Assembly (NCBI GenBank): GCA_027625915.1
Contig: JANTQA010000023.1
Coordinates: 10,726,001-10,790,000, forward strand
Reading direction: 5' to 3'
Source: Anaeramoeba flamelloides
Taxonomy: Eukaryota; Metamonada; Anaeramoebidae
DNA length: 64,000 bases
Below the pieces are notes generated by a model. The model did no database searches and was not told where the DNA came from. It was given only the letters and a program-made list of their open reading frames with translations. Shown here piece after piece: positions 1-12,389 of this stretch. Made by a program: the position numbers and the translations under genes. Numbering within the stretch: the stretch's first letter is position 1; each line of letters begins with the position of its first letter.

Positions 1-159
1 CAAGCTTAAAATTTGGGTAAAATGAATAATTTCACTTTCCAAAAATGAAAAAACAAAACCATTTGGTATACAAACAAACAATTAAAATTCAAATAAAATC
101 ATACTTGAAAATGATTTTGATTCGTTTGTTCCTAATTTCTTCCAATTTTTTTTTTTTTA

Positions 160-1292
160 AATTATTATATGTCTTAACATACGATGATAATTTTTTTTTT
201 TAAAGAATTTGCTTTAATGAATATAAACATCAAAATTTGATTAAAATATAGTTTAAACCTAACCCTTCATTCCCTATTTTGGTTCAATAAACCACCAGAA
301 TCTTTTGCTAATAATTGAAAAAAAAATAAAAATATTTTCAACGTTTTATTATTTTTTAGTTACTCAAATCAAAACAATTTAAAAGATCAGCTCAAAAGAG
401 TAGTAAACTAGCTTGTTTTTCTTGGAAATCCGAATAAAGAAAGAAAACATTTTTATTATTTGTAAAAAATTGAAATTTCATTTGAATTTTTTTCTAAAAA
501 AATACAACTTTCTTTTTTTCTGTACTAATCAGAATAGACACCACCAAAAAAAAAAAAAACAATTTTGAATTCAAAATGGAAATTAAACTATTCTTTCTAT
601 GAGCCGAGAAATTAAATTTCTCTTTTTTGTTATTTTCTTCAATCAAAAAAAGATAAAATCTAATTACTACCAAACATTCAAGTTACAAATGGTTTTATTT
701 CCAACGTATATTTGTAATTTTTTTTTCAAACTTACTTGATAATCAATAATCTCAAAAAGTAAATTTAACTAATGAAAATAAGTACCAAATACACGATGTC
801 TATTCAAGATTGGATTTTTTGAAAGAAAATTTCACTAAAAAAAAAAAGGTCAATTAAATACGGTTTCCGTTATCATCTCCAAACCCAATATCCTTTTTAT
901 CCTTTAGAATTTGAAATTGTTAATGGTAATTTTCCAAAAAATTATTCAAAAAAAAATACAATCTATTTTTATGTTTCTAAAAATTGTAGTATTTCAATAC
1001 ACATTACGTTTTTCAGTACAAATCCATTTTGGATAAAACTCTTATGGTCAAAAAACAGAGTTTCTAAACGTTTTTAACCTTGTTAAATTCAAATTTCAAC
1101 AAGTAACCTTCATTCAATTCCAAATTAATAGATTTTTAATTATGTTTTCACAAGAAGTAAAAATTGTTTCAATTTATTATCTTTGATATTTTTTTTTTCT
1201 TTATTAGTTTGTTAGTCAACATTTCCATTTCAATTTTTAATACCCACTTAAGAGTTAATATTATTTTTAGCATCGATTACTGGGAATTAGAA
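160..1292 (+). repeat. Interspersed repeat R1, copy 1
   Basis: About 1.1 kb that reappears in inverted orientation at 25388-27130. Matching blocks include the stretch around 590-660 (the text with ctatgagccgagaaattaaa) against 26660-26720, and 1080-1290 against 25388-25640. No coding frame is visible. The copies differ by many substitutions and small indels, so they are not recent. Element class unknown; no clear terminal inverted repeat was found. Confidence 0.75.
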
Positions 1293-1912
1293 AAAAATTT
1301 AATTATATCAATATTGTAGCTAAATACAGATAATTACACCCATTAAAATCTACAGTATTCAGCCATTCAAAGTAATTTTACTTTAGGGACTAAAATCTAA
1401 AGAAGAATAAGTAAAAAAAAAAAAAAAAAATATTTCTTTGAAATTTGTTCAATAACTTCATAATCTTTAATTCTTATACTTTAATTAAACAATTATCCAT
1501 TCAAAAAAAATATCTAAAAAAAAAAAAAAACATAATTTATCAGAAAAAACATAATATTTATTAGTCAATTTAAAGTTTTATTTTTAAATTTATCTCAAAA
1601 ACTACTCCAATACAATTCATAATTCTCAGAGTTAATTCTACTTTACTTCAATTTAGATGGGATTTTTTTTTTTTTCAAAAAAAAAAGAAACTTTGAAAGG
1701 AAGTTTCTCAGAACAAATTTTTTATTTCATTATTTGAAAATACTTTTTATAAAAACATCTTTAATATAAAAATCATGAAAAAAACCCTGTTTTATTTTTT
1801 ATTTTATTTCCAAACTCAATTTGATAATAATAATTTGTTTGAATAATTAATTATTGTTTCTCTTAAATAATTAAATTAAAAAAAAAAATAAAAAAAATTT
1901 AATTTTCTAAAG
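1293..1912. other. AT-rich non-coding DNA upstream of the membrane protein gene
   Basis: Homopolymer-rich DNA. It ends in a probable 3' splice site (tctaaag) at 1906-1912. The only coding-like stretch is a short ATG frame at 1775, listed separately. I see nothing else in it. Confidence 0.5.
1775..1836 (+). CDS. Candidate first exon encoding a signal peptide
   Basis: ATG at 1775 opens a short frame reading MKKTLFYFLFYFQTQFDNNN, which has the shape of a secretory signal peptide. A GTTTGA donor could follow 1836. It lies just before the exon of the single-span protein that needs an N-terminal signal. The splice phase does not fit the best acceptor at 1912; it would fit an acceptor at 1922. This is a weak proposal. 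Confidence 0.25.
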
Positions 1913-2796
1913 ATAATTGGAGAGAAGAAAAATTACCAAATAGAGTATCTGGGTGCTATGATCTTTCCGAAATCTATCAAACTCAGACATGCCATGAGCC
2001 TTCAACATATGATTGTACACAACTGGGTGCAACATTTGTTTATACAGATTCAGAATGTCTTGAATCGTTAACAGTCGAAGAATGTAGTGAAATATGCAAT
2101 GACGAAGAACAAAAAGATGGTGCGGCAGCATTCACAGATGGTCTTGATGACTTTGATGATTTCAATGATATGCTAGATAAAATTCTAGATGCCGTTAATT
2201 GTGAATCAATTACAAAAACTTGGACAGATGGCAAATCAATAATTTGTACCACAATTGGTAATGGTTTAACTTTAGTATCGTTTGGTTGCGCTTTTGCAGG
2301 GTCTGTAATTATTATTGGAAGTTTTATATTTGTAATTGGAGAGAAAAAATTCTCTGTAGATCCTGATGATTTAGAGAAAGAAGAGACATTAGAAACATCG
2401 TCGTCATCGTCTTCAACATCGTCGTCGTCTTACTCGGATTTTGAAAAGGATCATGTAAAAATGAGCGACTTTGGAACAATGAAGATGAAAAAAAATAAAT
2501 TAAATGCCAACCAAGGAATTGATAACCCTGACCTTCTTGAACAACAAATAATCCAAGAGGATTTAGAAAAAAATAAAGAAATTGAAGACCCCAACCTTCT
2601 TGAACAACGGATTATACAAGAAGATTTAAAACAAAATAAAATGAATATGAATATGGCAACAAACCCAAATAATTCCAGTATGCATATGAGTATGAATATG
2701 AATTCAAATCCAAATATTAATTCAATCGCGTCCATGGCTTCTAACATGAATACAATTCAAAATGTTGATAACAAAACAGTCAATGGTTTAAATTAG
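1913..2796 (+). CDS. Single-span membrane protein with Cys-rich ectodomain (5' partial)
   Basis: I do not recognise this protein. The frame is open from a probable acceptor at 1912 to a TAG at 2794-2796. The first ~110 residues are acidic and carry about nine cysteines (for example GCYDLSE, QTCHEP, YDCTQ, EECSEIC), as in a secreted or lumenal domain. One strong hydrophobic span follows (SFGCAFAGSVIIIGSFIFVI, about 2278-2337). The cytoplasmic tail has a Ser-rich run, two copies of an 'xDPxLLEQxIIQEDL' repeat (about 2521-2625) and a Met/Asn-rich end. The likely topology is type I, with the ectodomain outside. The start codon is upstream in an exon I could not fix; an internal ATG at 2170 would lose the Cys-rich part. 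Inference: a surface or endomembrane receptor-like protein. Confidence 0.65.
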
Positions 2797-3267
2797 AATA
2801 TTTAGATGAAATGGGAACAAAAATAATATTTATATTTTTCCTTATTTTATTTTTTTTTAACTTGTAATAACAATTTTCTATCAAAAATAAACATTTAAAT
2901 AATATTATTTTTTTTTCAATTTGAAATTTGAAAAATATTAATTATCCAATTTTTCTTGTCTCTTTTTCTTAGTTGATTTTTTGATTAAGGACTATTCATA
3001 TTTTATGGCCCATGAATATTACTTTGATGACTAAAAACACATTTATTGGCTTAAAAAAATGTTGAGTTTACAGTTTTTACTATGGTTAAAATTTTGTTTT
3101 TGTTCTTCAAAAATTTGTACTTTAGGTAAATCACATTTTTTTACGAACAAATTTCGGCATTTACAATGAAAAGGTTCGAAAATCAAAATTTAATGGCCAG
3201 TCTACTTGAATTATTTACTATTGTAATATAGTTTGCTTAAAGTTAACCAATATATACTTTTATTCAG

Positions 3268-3370
3268 TTAAAGTGACCTAGTTTTATTGAAGAACTAGAA
3301 CATATTTTATGAGTTTAATTCATTATTCTTGTCAGAATAAAATTTTCAATTTTTAGATCAGAATCATTTT
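3268..3370 (+). repeat. TCAAAGG-ended element, 5' fragment
   Basis: Starts ttaaagtgacctagttttat and stays close to the element at 55531 for about 100 bp (attgaagaactagaacatat, then tcaatttttagatcagaatc). No right terminus is recognisable. Confidence 0.6.
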
Positions 3371-3821
3371 TTCTCATTGAAAAAAATTTTTTGTTTTTTT
3401 TGATTTTCCTATTTTTGTCTAAACACAAATAACGCCAGATCTTTGAGAAGAAAATATTGATATAAATTGGAATCAAATGGAGTATTGAACAAATTAAAAA
3501 ACAATAAATATTTGTGTGTAAAACAAAATTTTGAGAATAAAAATAGTAAAAATTCATTAAATTCAAACAAAGGTTGAGAAAACCACTTGATTTTAAACTA
3601 ATTTCAAAACAACCAGAACAAATGTAATTTAACAAAAAAATATCTCTAAATCAATATTGTTTATATAAATTTCTAAAATTTTACCCTCTTTAATAATAGA
3701 TATAAAAATTTATGTTATTTAATTTCGAAAATATCGATATTTATTATAATAATTATTAAATAATCAAAAAAAAAAAAAAATCTATAGATATTATATAAAT
3801 CTTCTTATCTACATAAACTAA

Positions 3822-4352
3822 AATTCAAAATATCTCACACACTTCAAAAGGTCCAAACAATCGCAATAATACAATTTCGTTTAAATTGGAAATAATTTTA
3901 ATTTTTGAAAAGTATAAAAATCGTTTTTTCATCATTTAGTTTTTTTGGATTCATTTTATTTTTTGAATTACCTAACTTGTTTCAGTCAATCAAAATACCT
4001 TTTCAACAATTGTTATTAGGTTAAAGTTCGGTTGTTCAAAACAGATGAACCAAAATAAAATGAGTTGATAGTATCGAACCATTTGATCGATCAATATTTC
4101 TTAATAGAATTTAAACAAATTTACCAATGTTTTTTTTTGTTTTGCTCTCTCCAAAAATTTTAACACACAAATAGTTATTTATTATTTTTATTGATAATTA
4201 TTTATTTTTTGTATTGCGAGTATTGTAATTTATAAGCAATTGTTAATATTTCAATCAGTGAATGGTTCTAATTTGGTTTTTCTTCTTGGATTGATTAAAT
4301 AAGATTCATTTTTCAAAAATTGAATTTAAGTGTGTTAAAAATTTTGAATTGT
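3822..4352 (+). repeat. GGACACA-ended element, copy 1
   Basis: Aligns over its length with the elements at 5216 and 36563. They share the central motif accatttgatcgatcaatat, the following taccaat, and similar spacing. Left end is near aattcaaaatatctcacac, right end near gtgtgttaaaaattttgaat; these are degenerate inverted termini. This copy is the most diverged. Confidence 0.6.
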
Positions 4353-5215
4353 GGTTTACTTTAAATACTAGGAATATAAAAATTACCGGTAAGAATATTT
4401 CAAAAAAAATTCAAGTAGAAAAAAATTGTGAGAAAAAAAAATAAAAACTATAAAAAAGTCAATTTTTTTATCAGATAAATTGATAATAATTGCTTAAGTT
4501 GTAAATACTTGATATTTAATAAAGTAGTTGTTTGAAAAAATTTATTTAATTTTGAGACTCCAAACAATCTCAGAGTATCAATTAAAACAATCTTTACGGA
4601 AACACATTATTTTTATGTTTGTGCCAAATTAGCTACAAATTGTTAAATTGTATATTTGCTATTAAGCCAAGGGTTTTTATTTTCAATACTTTATGTGAAA
4701 TTTTGTTATTCTTTGATGTAAAATCAATTTTTATAGTTTTTTTAGTATGAATAAATATAGTTTTCAAAAATAAATCAAATAAATTAAAATTATTGGGAAA
4801 TACTGAAAAAAAAAAAAATAAAAAACAACAAATTTCAATAACCATACGTTCAATTTATTTTAATTATTTAAAAGTTTTATAAGAAAACAAATTTTGATCC
4901 CAATATTAAATATTAAAATATATTCTAGAAAATAATAATCTTTTTAATTAGGATATTGTTTTAATATCATAATCCAACAATATTATTAATTCATGATATA
5001 ATAAAATGGTTAAAAAATGCAACCTTCAAAAAGTAAAAAATAAAAAAAACCTAAAAATCAAAATATATTGTAATTATAAAGATTCCTTAAATCAATTATA
5101 AATTTATTAAAAAAAGAAATCTTAAAACGGTTCTATTTTTCCTTTATAAAAAAAGAGTTTTATTATAAACCCAATTCTAAAAAAAAGGAACCAACCCAAA
5201 ATAAAGTAAACTAGA

Positions 5216-5730
5216 TTCCAAATTTTTGGACACAGTTTAAATAGTGGAAAGAACATCATTACTGCACTTTAAATTCAAATTGAAAAGAATTTTGATTTTA
5301 CAAACAATTTCATTTTTTGTCTTTTTTGTTTTGTTTTCATTTCCTTTTTTCAGTTACGTAATCTGTTTCGTTAGATCTCGAAAATTTTTTTGATGGTTGA
5401 TAGAAGGTTAGTATTGAGTTTGTTAAATTGAAAAATAACATACAATTGGTAGATGGTATCTTATCATTTGATCGATCAACAATTGTTGGTAAAATTTCAA
5501 CAAATTTACCAATACATATTTTTAGTTTGGCTCGTTTCATTATTTTGGACACACCTGTTTTTATTTTTGAGTTTTATATTTTTTTCTTTTATTTGGGTTA
5601 AAATGATTACTTATTAAAACATTAATACTGGGTTACTTAAATGTGGTTTTATATTAGGTTTGGAAAAATACAATAAATTGGGTTTTTTTTTGCCTATTTT
5701 TGATTTTTGGGTGTGTCCAAATTTTTGGAA
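5216..5730 (+). repeat. GGACACA-ended element, copy 2 (best termini)
   Basis: 515 bp bounded by inverted termini: left TTCCAAATTTTTGGACACAG; the right end read on the other strand is TTCCAAAAATTTGGACACAC. Internally it has the atcatttgatcgatcaac motif shared with copies at 3822 and 36563. On the minus strand it still has a ~70-codon open frame (5552 to 5337) containing KIMKRAKLKICIGKFVEIL. This is probably a decayed coding piece of the parent element or a captured gene. The termini suggest a non-autonomous DNA transposon. Confidence 0.7.
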
Positions 5731-5879
5731 ATTGGTTTATATATAAAAAATCCCAACCTTTCATATTTTCCTAACATAATATTAAACTCTTTATAAATTT
5801 AACATAATATTCATATTTTTATAAGTAAAAATTTTTCACATAAAGAAAGTTTGGGGCAATAAACACAAGAAATCAATAT

Positions 5880-6005
5880 CTCTGTGTCAAAAATAATGAA
5901 ACGCTAAAAAAAAAATAATTGTTACTGTAAATTTGTTGATATTTCATCAATATTTATTGACCTTATAAAAGATTTGATACTATCAACTAATTTTAAATGT
6001 GAATT
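5880..6005 (-). repeat. GGACACA-ended element, inverted fragment
   Basis: gtcaaaaataatgaaacgct and the following text match the reverse complement of about 5450-5570 in the neighbouring copy (ending with the gatactatcaac stretch). A small fragment, inverted relative to its neighbour. Confidence 0.5.
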
Positions 6006-7589
6006 TTTTATTTAAACTAATTTGAGTTTAACCATATAATAATCTTTGTAAAAAAAAATTACTTTATCTATCGGAAAATATAATATAAGTGGAAAAAAGG
6101 AAATGTAAAACAAAACAAAAAATACAAAAAAAAAAAAAAATAAAAATAGTTTGGAAATAATTCTGAATTTACAAATTACAGAAAACTGAAGTAGTATTAT
6201 TCCTCTCCACTGCCTTTAACTATACATGTATTTTTTTTGAATTTCTTGTGTAAGATATCTTTGTTAAATACTCTTTCTCTAATTAATATTTAAATCACAA
6301 ATTTTTGTGGATTTTTTTTACAAAATATCTGTCCTCTATAAAATGGAAATTCAAAATATTCAAACACCCATACACATAAAATAAAATAAATTCAAATATT
6401 TTCTATTGATAACAATTATTGTAAAATTAAAATAAATATCAAAAATAGAGTTAAATTTTCACACCCTCTTCATTATCTTTTTGAGAATTGTAATTTCTTT
6501 TTAATTGTTACATTCACTAACAAGTTAGCCTCAATAGATTTACCGTATTTAAAAAATAGACCAATTAAAACGGTTAATGGGGTTTCAATTACTATTATTT
6601 TCCAATTAAAAAAAGAAAATTTTAAGTTCATATTCCAAAATATTTTTCTGGTTTAAAAGTTGAAGTAAAACTCAAAGATCTTTTCAACACCGTTTAGAAA
6701 TGAATTTTAAGACTATAAATTAAACTTCCTGAGTTAACTCAATGACAAAATTTTTACTCTGCTAATTTGGTTGTATTAGCGGAATTAATTATTATTCATT
6801 TTGGAAATTGTTATAAAAATTTTCATTTATAAATTGGGAAATAACAGTTTATATATATATATATACTTTTTAATGAGAATAAACCATGATCAGAAAAACC
6901 AATATTTAGTTGCTAAAATACATTCTTACAATTAGAGATTTGATAAAACTAATTACAAATTCTTAAAAATTTTGAAATTTAAGAATTCTTCACGATCTCA
7001 AGATAGAAAAAGTTTCTATTCCACAAATTTTTAACCCACACATCCACTTTTGATGAAATTTTTGAAGATATTTCAAAAGCCTTTCCGAAAAATAGCTAAA
7101 GTCTTTTTAATTTTTCTACAGGGTTTCTTCAAACTTTGTGTGATATTTTAACAACAACATTTTTCAATTTTTATGAGAGTTTCTCTTGATCTAAAAAGTG
7201 TATTATTCGGTTTTTGAAATTTTATTTTGGAGATTTGAAAATAAATCCAATACATATAAAATATTTTTTTTCTCATTTTCTCTTTTGATCATTTTTACAA
7301 ATTTGACTTTCATTCTTATTATAGAAATACAAGAAAAATAAACCAAAATATTGAATCCCTGAAGATCCAGAAAAAAATTGATGATTTATTTTTTTCACAT
7401 TTTAAACAAAGGGCGGTTAAAAACCAAATCGTTTTTAAAGTTTTTGAGCTTTAAAAAAAAATAAAATCTTTTTTCTTATTTTTCAAAAAAAAGTAAAAAA
7501 ATATGAAAAAAGAAAAAGATAAAGAAAAAAGAAAAAATTAAAAAAAACCGAGAAAATGAACAAACATTTTGACAAATTTCATTCCTAAT

Positions 7590-7780
7590 TTAAAAATTAC
7601 TCCAAAAATAAAGGGATTTACAATCAAAATCGATTATAAATTAGAGACACTACTGAACAGTAAATTGGATTTTACCTTGGAACAATACAGAATAAAAAAG
7701 GAAACGATTATATTTTGAAACACGAACTAAAAGACGTTGGGTACGCATTATTTTGATCACTACAAAATAAAAAGAAAATA
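7590..7780 (+). pseudogene. Decayed coding fragment similar to 18990-19145
   Basis: The stretch around 7705-7760 (tatattttgaaacacgaact, then gttgggtacgcattattttg) matches 19087-19140 with one small length difference. The other copy still reads as protein (a frame with DYILKHGLKLLGMHYFDH), so both look like remnants of one gene piece. Family not recognised. Confidence 0.4.
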
Positions 7781-8340
7781 TAAATCAGTTTCAGTCTTTT
7801 GTTATTAAAAATCTGTGCCTGTTTGTTCTTTTTTGGTCAGATTCTTTTTGTAGGTCTATTTTTGTGTATTTTTTTATGGATTAAGCTTGAAATTTCTGAA
7901 AACAAGAGAAAATTTTTTTCAACAAAAATCAAATGTTTTGATCATTGAGTTATCATCTGAATAACAAGGTTTACTCATTTTTGAGATTTGAAATTTTTCT
8001 TGATAGTCAATAGACTCTCAACATATTACAATTATACAAATCTTCAACTTGTTTGATGGTTTCGAAGAAGGATTAGTGGTGAAGGAAATTTCTAAATAAT
8101 GAATTTCAACAAGAAAATAGTATCTTTTTGTTTGATATCAAATCCCAAAACTAAACTAACGTGTAGCTCAATATTCGTCTCAATAAATCTCAGCTGTGGC
8201 ACATAATTATTTTTTCATTCTTTTTTCTGAAATCAAACAAGTTGGTTATTTTTAGCAAACAATTTTGAAAGAATAGAAGATTTTCCTCCAAATACAAACA
8301 TATTTTTTTTAAATACTTGATTTTAATCAAATCGAAAATA

Positions 8341-10714
8341 ATGTCACGAAAAGGTAAAATTTCTAAAAGAGTTTTTAATGACTTTAACAAATTGCTGATT
8401 TTTCTTGTTTTCTCTTTGAAAAATTTTTAATCTTTCTAGCGAACAAAAGAGTTTTCTTCAACTTTAATAACTTGCAAAGGAAAAATGAAAACGATTTTCA
8501 AGGAAGAATAGAGCAAAACAATGAAGAAAAAAAAAAGGATAAAGATGGAAACAACAAAGAATTGAATGATCAAAAAAACTTATTTCAAAAAACAAATATA
8601 ATTAGTGTGCTACTTGGCTATTTGGCTGATCATGCTGATGAAGTTAAAAACAAAAAAAATTTGATATCTTGTTCGAATTGCGAGGGTTATTTGAATTATA
8701 CAAGTAAAATTTTGGGTTATGCTGAATATTTGAATCAACAAGAAAAAGAGCAAAAACAAACGGAAAAACAAGACTCAGATCTTGAAGATCAAGACTCAGA
8801 TCTTGAAGACGAAGAGCAAGAGGATGAAATTAATGAAGAAAAAGAAGATGAAAAAGAAGATGAAAAAGAAACTGAAAAAGAACAAGAACAAGAACAAGAA
8901 AAAGAACAAGAAAAAGAAAAAGAAAAAGAGAAAGAAGAAGAGGTCTTTTTGGATAAAAACGATCTGAAAGAAGTAAATCAAATTCCTTAGAATGAACATT
9001 TTTTTCCCTAATTTATTCTTCTTCATCAAATTACTTATTTTTAATTTTCAATTGATCTTATTTATTGTTTTTATCAATTTAATTTTTCTTTCTTTTCCTT
9101 CCTTTAAAGAGCGATCATTTTTGGGTTTGTGAATACTGCCACCATACAAATGTTTTAAAAAATTTTTCCAAAAACTTGAATCAAAACCAGGAAATGATTG
9201 TGGATTATTTAATTGAAGAAGCAATAACCAAAAACAGTAACCAAGAGAAAGAAACCATTACAGTTTTTTGCATTGACATTAGTGGCTCCATGTCACAATC
9301 TTCAAAGGTGAAAGACGGAGAGTTAGACCTCAGTAAATTTGGCAAACAAAAACAAACAAATCATAGCTATTATAATTATTCTGGCAGAGGCCTATCACGA
9401 TCTGGCTATAGAAATCAAAGGTACACCAGGCAAAGTCAAATGCAGGAACAACCAAATGTACAAAAATATGTGACCCGTCTTCAGTGCTTACAAATAGCTG
9501 TCGGGAACCAATTAGAGGAACTCTCAAGAACGTCACCAAATTCAAAAGTTGTCATTGTAACATTTAATGGTGAAGTTACAATCCAGTCAAACGGGATTGA
9601 TCAAGAAATTGTTATTAATCCGAACGAATTAGACGACATTGAGAAATTAAAAGAAATCGGCGCCAATTATAACCTCACACAAACGATACAACAATCAAGC
9701 GGAGAATTAATTGACAAGTTGTATTCATTAAAAGAAAATGGGTGCACAGCATTGGGCCCTGGTGTTCTCGTTTCAATTGCAATTGCTAGTCAAGTTCCTG
9801 GATCAAAAGTGGTCCTGTGTACCGATGGGCTATCGAATGTTGGATATGGGAAATTTGAGGGATTAAATAGTAAAGAAAATAATCAAAATACTGTAGCCGA
9901 GCAATATGATTCCATTTCGCAATATGGGAAGAAGAGCAGCATTGTCATTGATTTGATTACACTGGAAAATACTGATTGCAATATCGAACAAATCGGGAAA
10001 TTGTCCAATTTAACCGGAGGCACAATTGATATCGTGAAGCCAACTCAGCTATCAACTAGGTTTACTAACATCATGTCCAACCCTGTTGTTGCTACCAATG
10101 TGAGCGTTGAATTATTATTTCATACAAGCTTATACGCATTTGATGACGACGATCGTAAAGTTGGATCCAGATTAGAAAAAGAAGTCGGAAATGTTACGAA
10201 AGATTTGGAATTAACCTTTAATTATGGTGTAAAGGAAAACATTAATAAAAAAATTCTGAATTTGGTCCAAGGCAAAATCCCCTATCAAATCCGTCTAAAT
10301 TACCATAAATTAGATGGATCAAAATGGCTAAGAACTATTTCAGAGCATTTAGAAGTTGCAGAAAACTTCAAAGACGCACTTGAAGAATTGGATTATGGAT
10401 TAATGAATCAGAATTTTATGCAAAAGGCTGGCAAGTTTGCAATAAAGGGTAACATTGAAGAATCTTCCAGACTTTTAAAGGAACAACAGGATTTTTATCA
10501 AGGAATCCAAAAGTTACCCACAACTAAAGAAAACTCACTTCAAGAAAACATTAAACAATTCGATACTCAAAGTTCAGAATGGGAAAAGGTATTAAACAAA
10601 AAAAAGTCAATTAATGAAAAAAATAAAAAATCGAAAATAGTTGTGAGAACAGAAGATAAAATATCATCATTTTTATTCAATTCAATCAATTTTTCACAAA
10701 AAAAGAAAAATTAA
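8341..10714 (+). CDS. Zinc-finger/vWA-domain protein, paralog A (716 aa)
   Basis: Exons 8341-8353, 8440-8972 and 9110-10714; introns of 86 and 137 nt (GTAAAA..CTAG, GTAAAT..AAAG). The exons sum to 717 codons including the stop. Residues 82-85 are CSNC; residues 187-192 are WVCEYC followed by HHTN. Together they look like a Sec23/Sec24-type zinc finger whose halves are separated by ~100 residues of Glu/Lys/Gln, with the second intron between them. A vWA domain starts near residue 230 with an intact MIDAS motif (D238-I-S-G-S) and a CTDGLSN strand later. A conserved C-terminal part follows (DDDDRKVGS, ELTFNYGV, Leu-rich helices) and a basic tail. Paralog B (53804-49083) has the same order and splice phases. 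The nearest known type I recall is the vWA proteins of amoebae, including those annotated as circularly permuted Ras; no GTPase motif is visible here. Cellular role unknown. Confidence 0.85.
8354..8439 (+). other. Intron 1 of paralog A
   Basis: 86 nt, donor GTAAAA, acceptor TTTCTAG, phase 1. It leaves a 13-nt first coding exon (ATG TCA CGA AAA G). Supported by paralog B, which has a 10-nt first exon with the same phase. Confidence 0.75.
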
Positions 10715-11019
10715 TTTCTTTTAATCATTGATGAATTTTTTAACCTGAAATAACAACACACCTAAGAGATACACATTATATTATTACCAGTCTCAATATT
10801 GATTTTTTTTTTTGATTTTTATTTTTTTTAAAAATATGGTTGATCATTTTCTTTCTTTCACATCTAAGGAATTTATTTTTTCTTTTCTCTCTCTTTTTTT
10901 TTTATTCTTTTATTATTATTTTAAATAAAAAAAAAATAATAAGCCATTTTTCAGTTAATTGAATTACATTTTATCAAGTTTTGTATATTTTATTGGGCAA
11001 AATTATTTCTAATTATTTT

Positions 11020-11260
11020 TTAAAAATGAACTTTGAAGATTAAATAAGAAATAAGTAGTATCATAAACATCAAATGATAATAGATAATGTGTATGAAATA
11101 AAAATAATAAATTAATATATTTTTTTTGAAAAATACTGAAATTCTTACGTCACTATTGAAAAAAACACCATAATCCATTTTAATCTCCAATTTTCGATCC
11201 AAATAAAATTCCAATAGAAACCAATATTGCTTTTTTAACCATTCCCTATTTTAATAACAT
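11020..11260 (-). repeat. Fragment of the TCAAAGG-ended long subfamily, inverted
   Basis: ccaaataaaattccaataga and the following aaccaatattg are the reverse complement of the interior of the elements at 16785 and 44916. A minus-strand frame here (11214 to 11020) resembles one at 38754-38470, as expected of two copies of the same DNA. Confidence 0.55.
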
Positions 11261-11828
11261 TAAAATAATGAGGTTTTACCAAAATGGATATAGATCTTGC
11301 AAAAAAAAAAAAAAATTTGCTAATGGATTAGGTCTGAAACAAAAATTATCAAACAATCAAAAAATGATTTAATTTTGAAATTTCCAAATAAATTTTTTCT
11401 TTTCTAATATCCATTAAAAACCTTTAAAAGTATGTAATTAACTCATAATAACTGGGTCAATTTGACTGGATAATGATTTATAATTGTTTTATCTTTATAT
11501 TTAAGGTTTTCTCAAATAAATTTTAATAAAATAAAAATCTGTTATTTGAATTGTAAATTAATTAAAAAGATAATTTGAATATCTTTTTAGGATGGAAAGG
11601 AAAATTAATTATTGAAAAAAAAAATGCACAATTAAATATAAAATGATGTAATTAACATTTATTCTCGTGTAATTGTACATTCTTGTAAATTATTTTTATA
11701 TAAAACGTCTTTTTTTTTTTTTTTTTTTTAATTTTATACAATTCCTATATATCTATTTATTTATAAAAGTTTTTTTCAAAAAAAATTACAAGTTGATATA
11801 AAATTTTTGATTATAAACTCTTGTTCCA

Positions 11829-12310
11829 TCAAAGGCTTTCACATTATTGAATAAATAGAACATATTCTATGAGTTACATCCAGTATTCTTCGAAAAATAG
11901 ATTTTAAATTTTTAAATAACATTAATTTCTCTAATTTAGTCAATTTTCTTTCTTTTTTCTTTTTTTTTTTTTTTTAAAGTGAATTTGACGAAAAATACAA
12001 TGTTTGAAATGTTCAAATTAACTTAAAGATAATTGATGCTTTGTAATTTTTTTTAAATCAATACACTTACCATTAAAAACTTTTATTGCTGGACAATTTT
12101 AATTTTTGAAAGAAATTGAGAAATTTTTAACAAGACTTTATAATGAAAGTGCACCAAATTTTCTTTAACACTTGATTTTTTCGAAAAATTATTGTTTGTT
12201 TCAAATAATTTCTTTTATTATTATCTTCTCTAATCCGAATTTTATCATTTCCCTTATTCGGAAATAATCTTATTATGATTGATTCTTAAAAATAAAAAAA
12301 TAATTTTTGA
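11829..12310 (+). repeat. TCAAAGG-ended element, short subfamily
   Basis: Left end tcaaaggctttcacattatt, followed by attctatgagttacatccag. Aligns with the element at 55531 at both ends (ttgattcttaaaaataaa near the right side). The right terminus is eroded. Confidence 0.55.
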
Positions 12311-12389
12311 ATACCAATTTATTAATCACAGTTTGTGGAATTTTATTTATTGCTGATGATTTTTCTATCGGTTTTTTACTCTTAATGTT

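Larger units (their letters stand above)
2797..8340. other. Long intergenic region with repeats
   Basis: 5.5 kb without a convincing gene. It holds one copy fragment of the TCAAAGG-ended family (3268), two full and one inverted partial copy of the GGACACA-ended family (3822, 5216, 5880), a short TA tract near 6850-6867 and a decayed coding fragment near 7600-7780. The rest is homopolymer-rich AT DNA. Confidence 0.6.

Noticed and set aside
1907-2747. Minus-strand frames opposite the Cys-rich membrane protein
   Set aside because: Shadows of the plus-strand exon, which has the better composition, a transmembrane span and repeats.
8341-10714. Two separate genes at 8472-8990 and 9176-10714
   Set aside because: A phase-matched 137-nt intron joins them, completes the zinc finger and is matched by paralog B.
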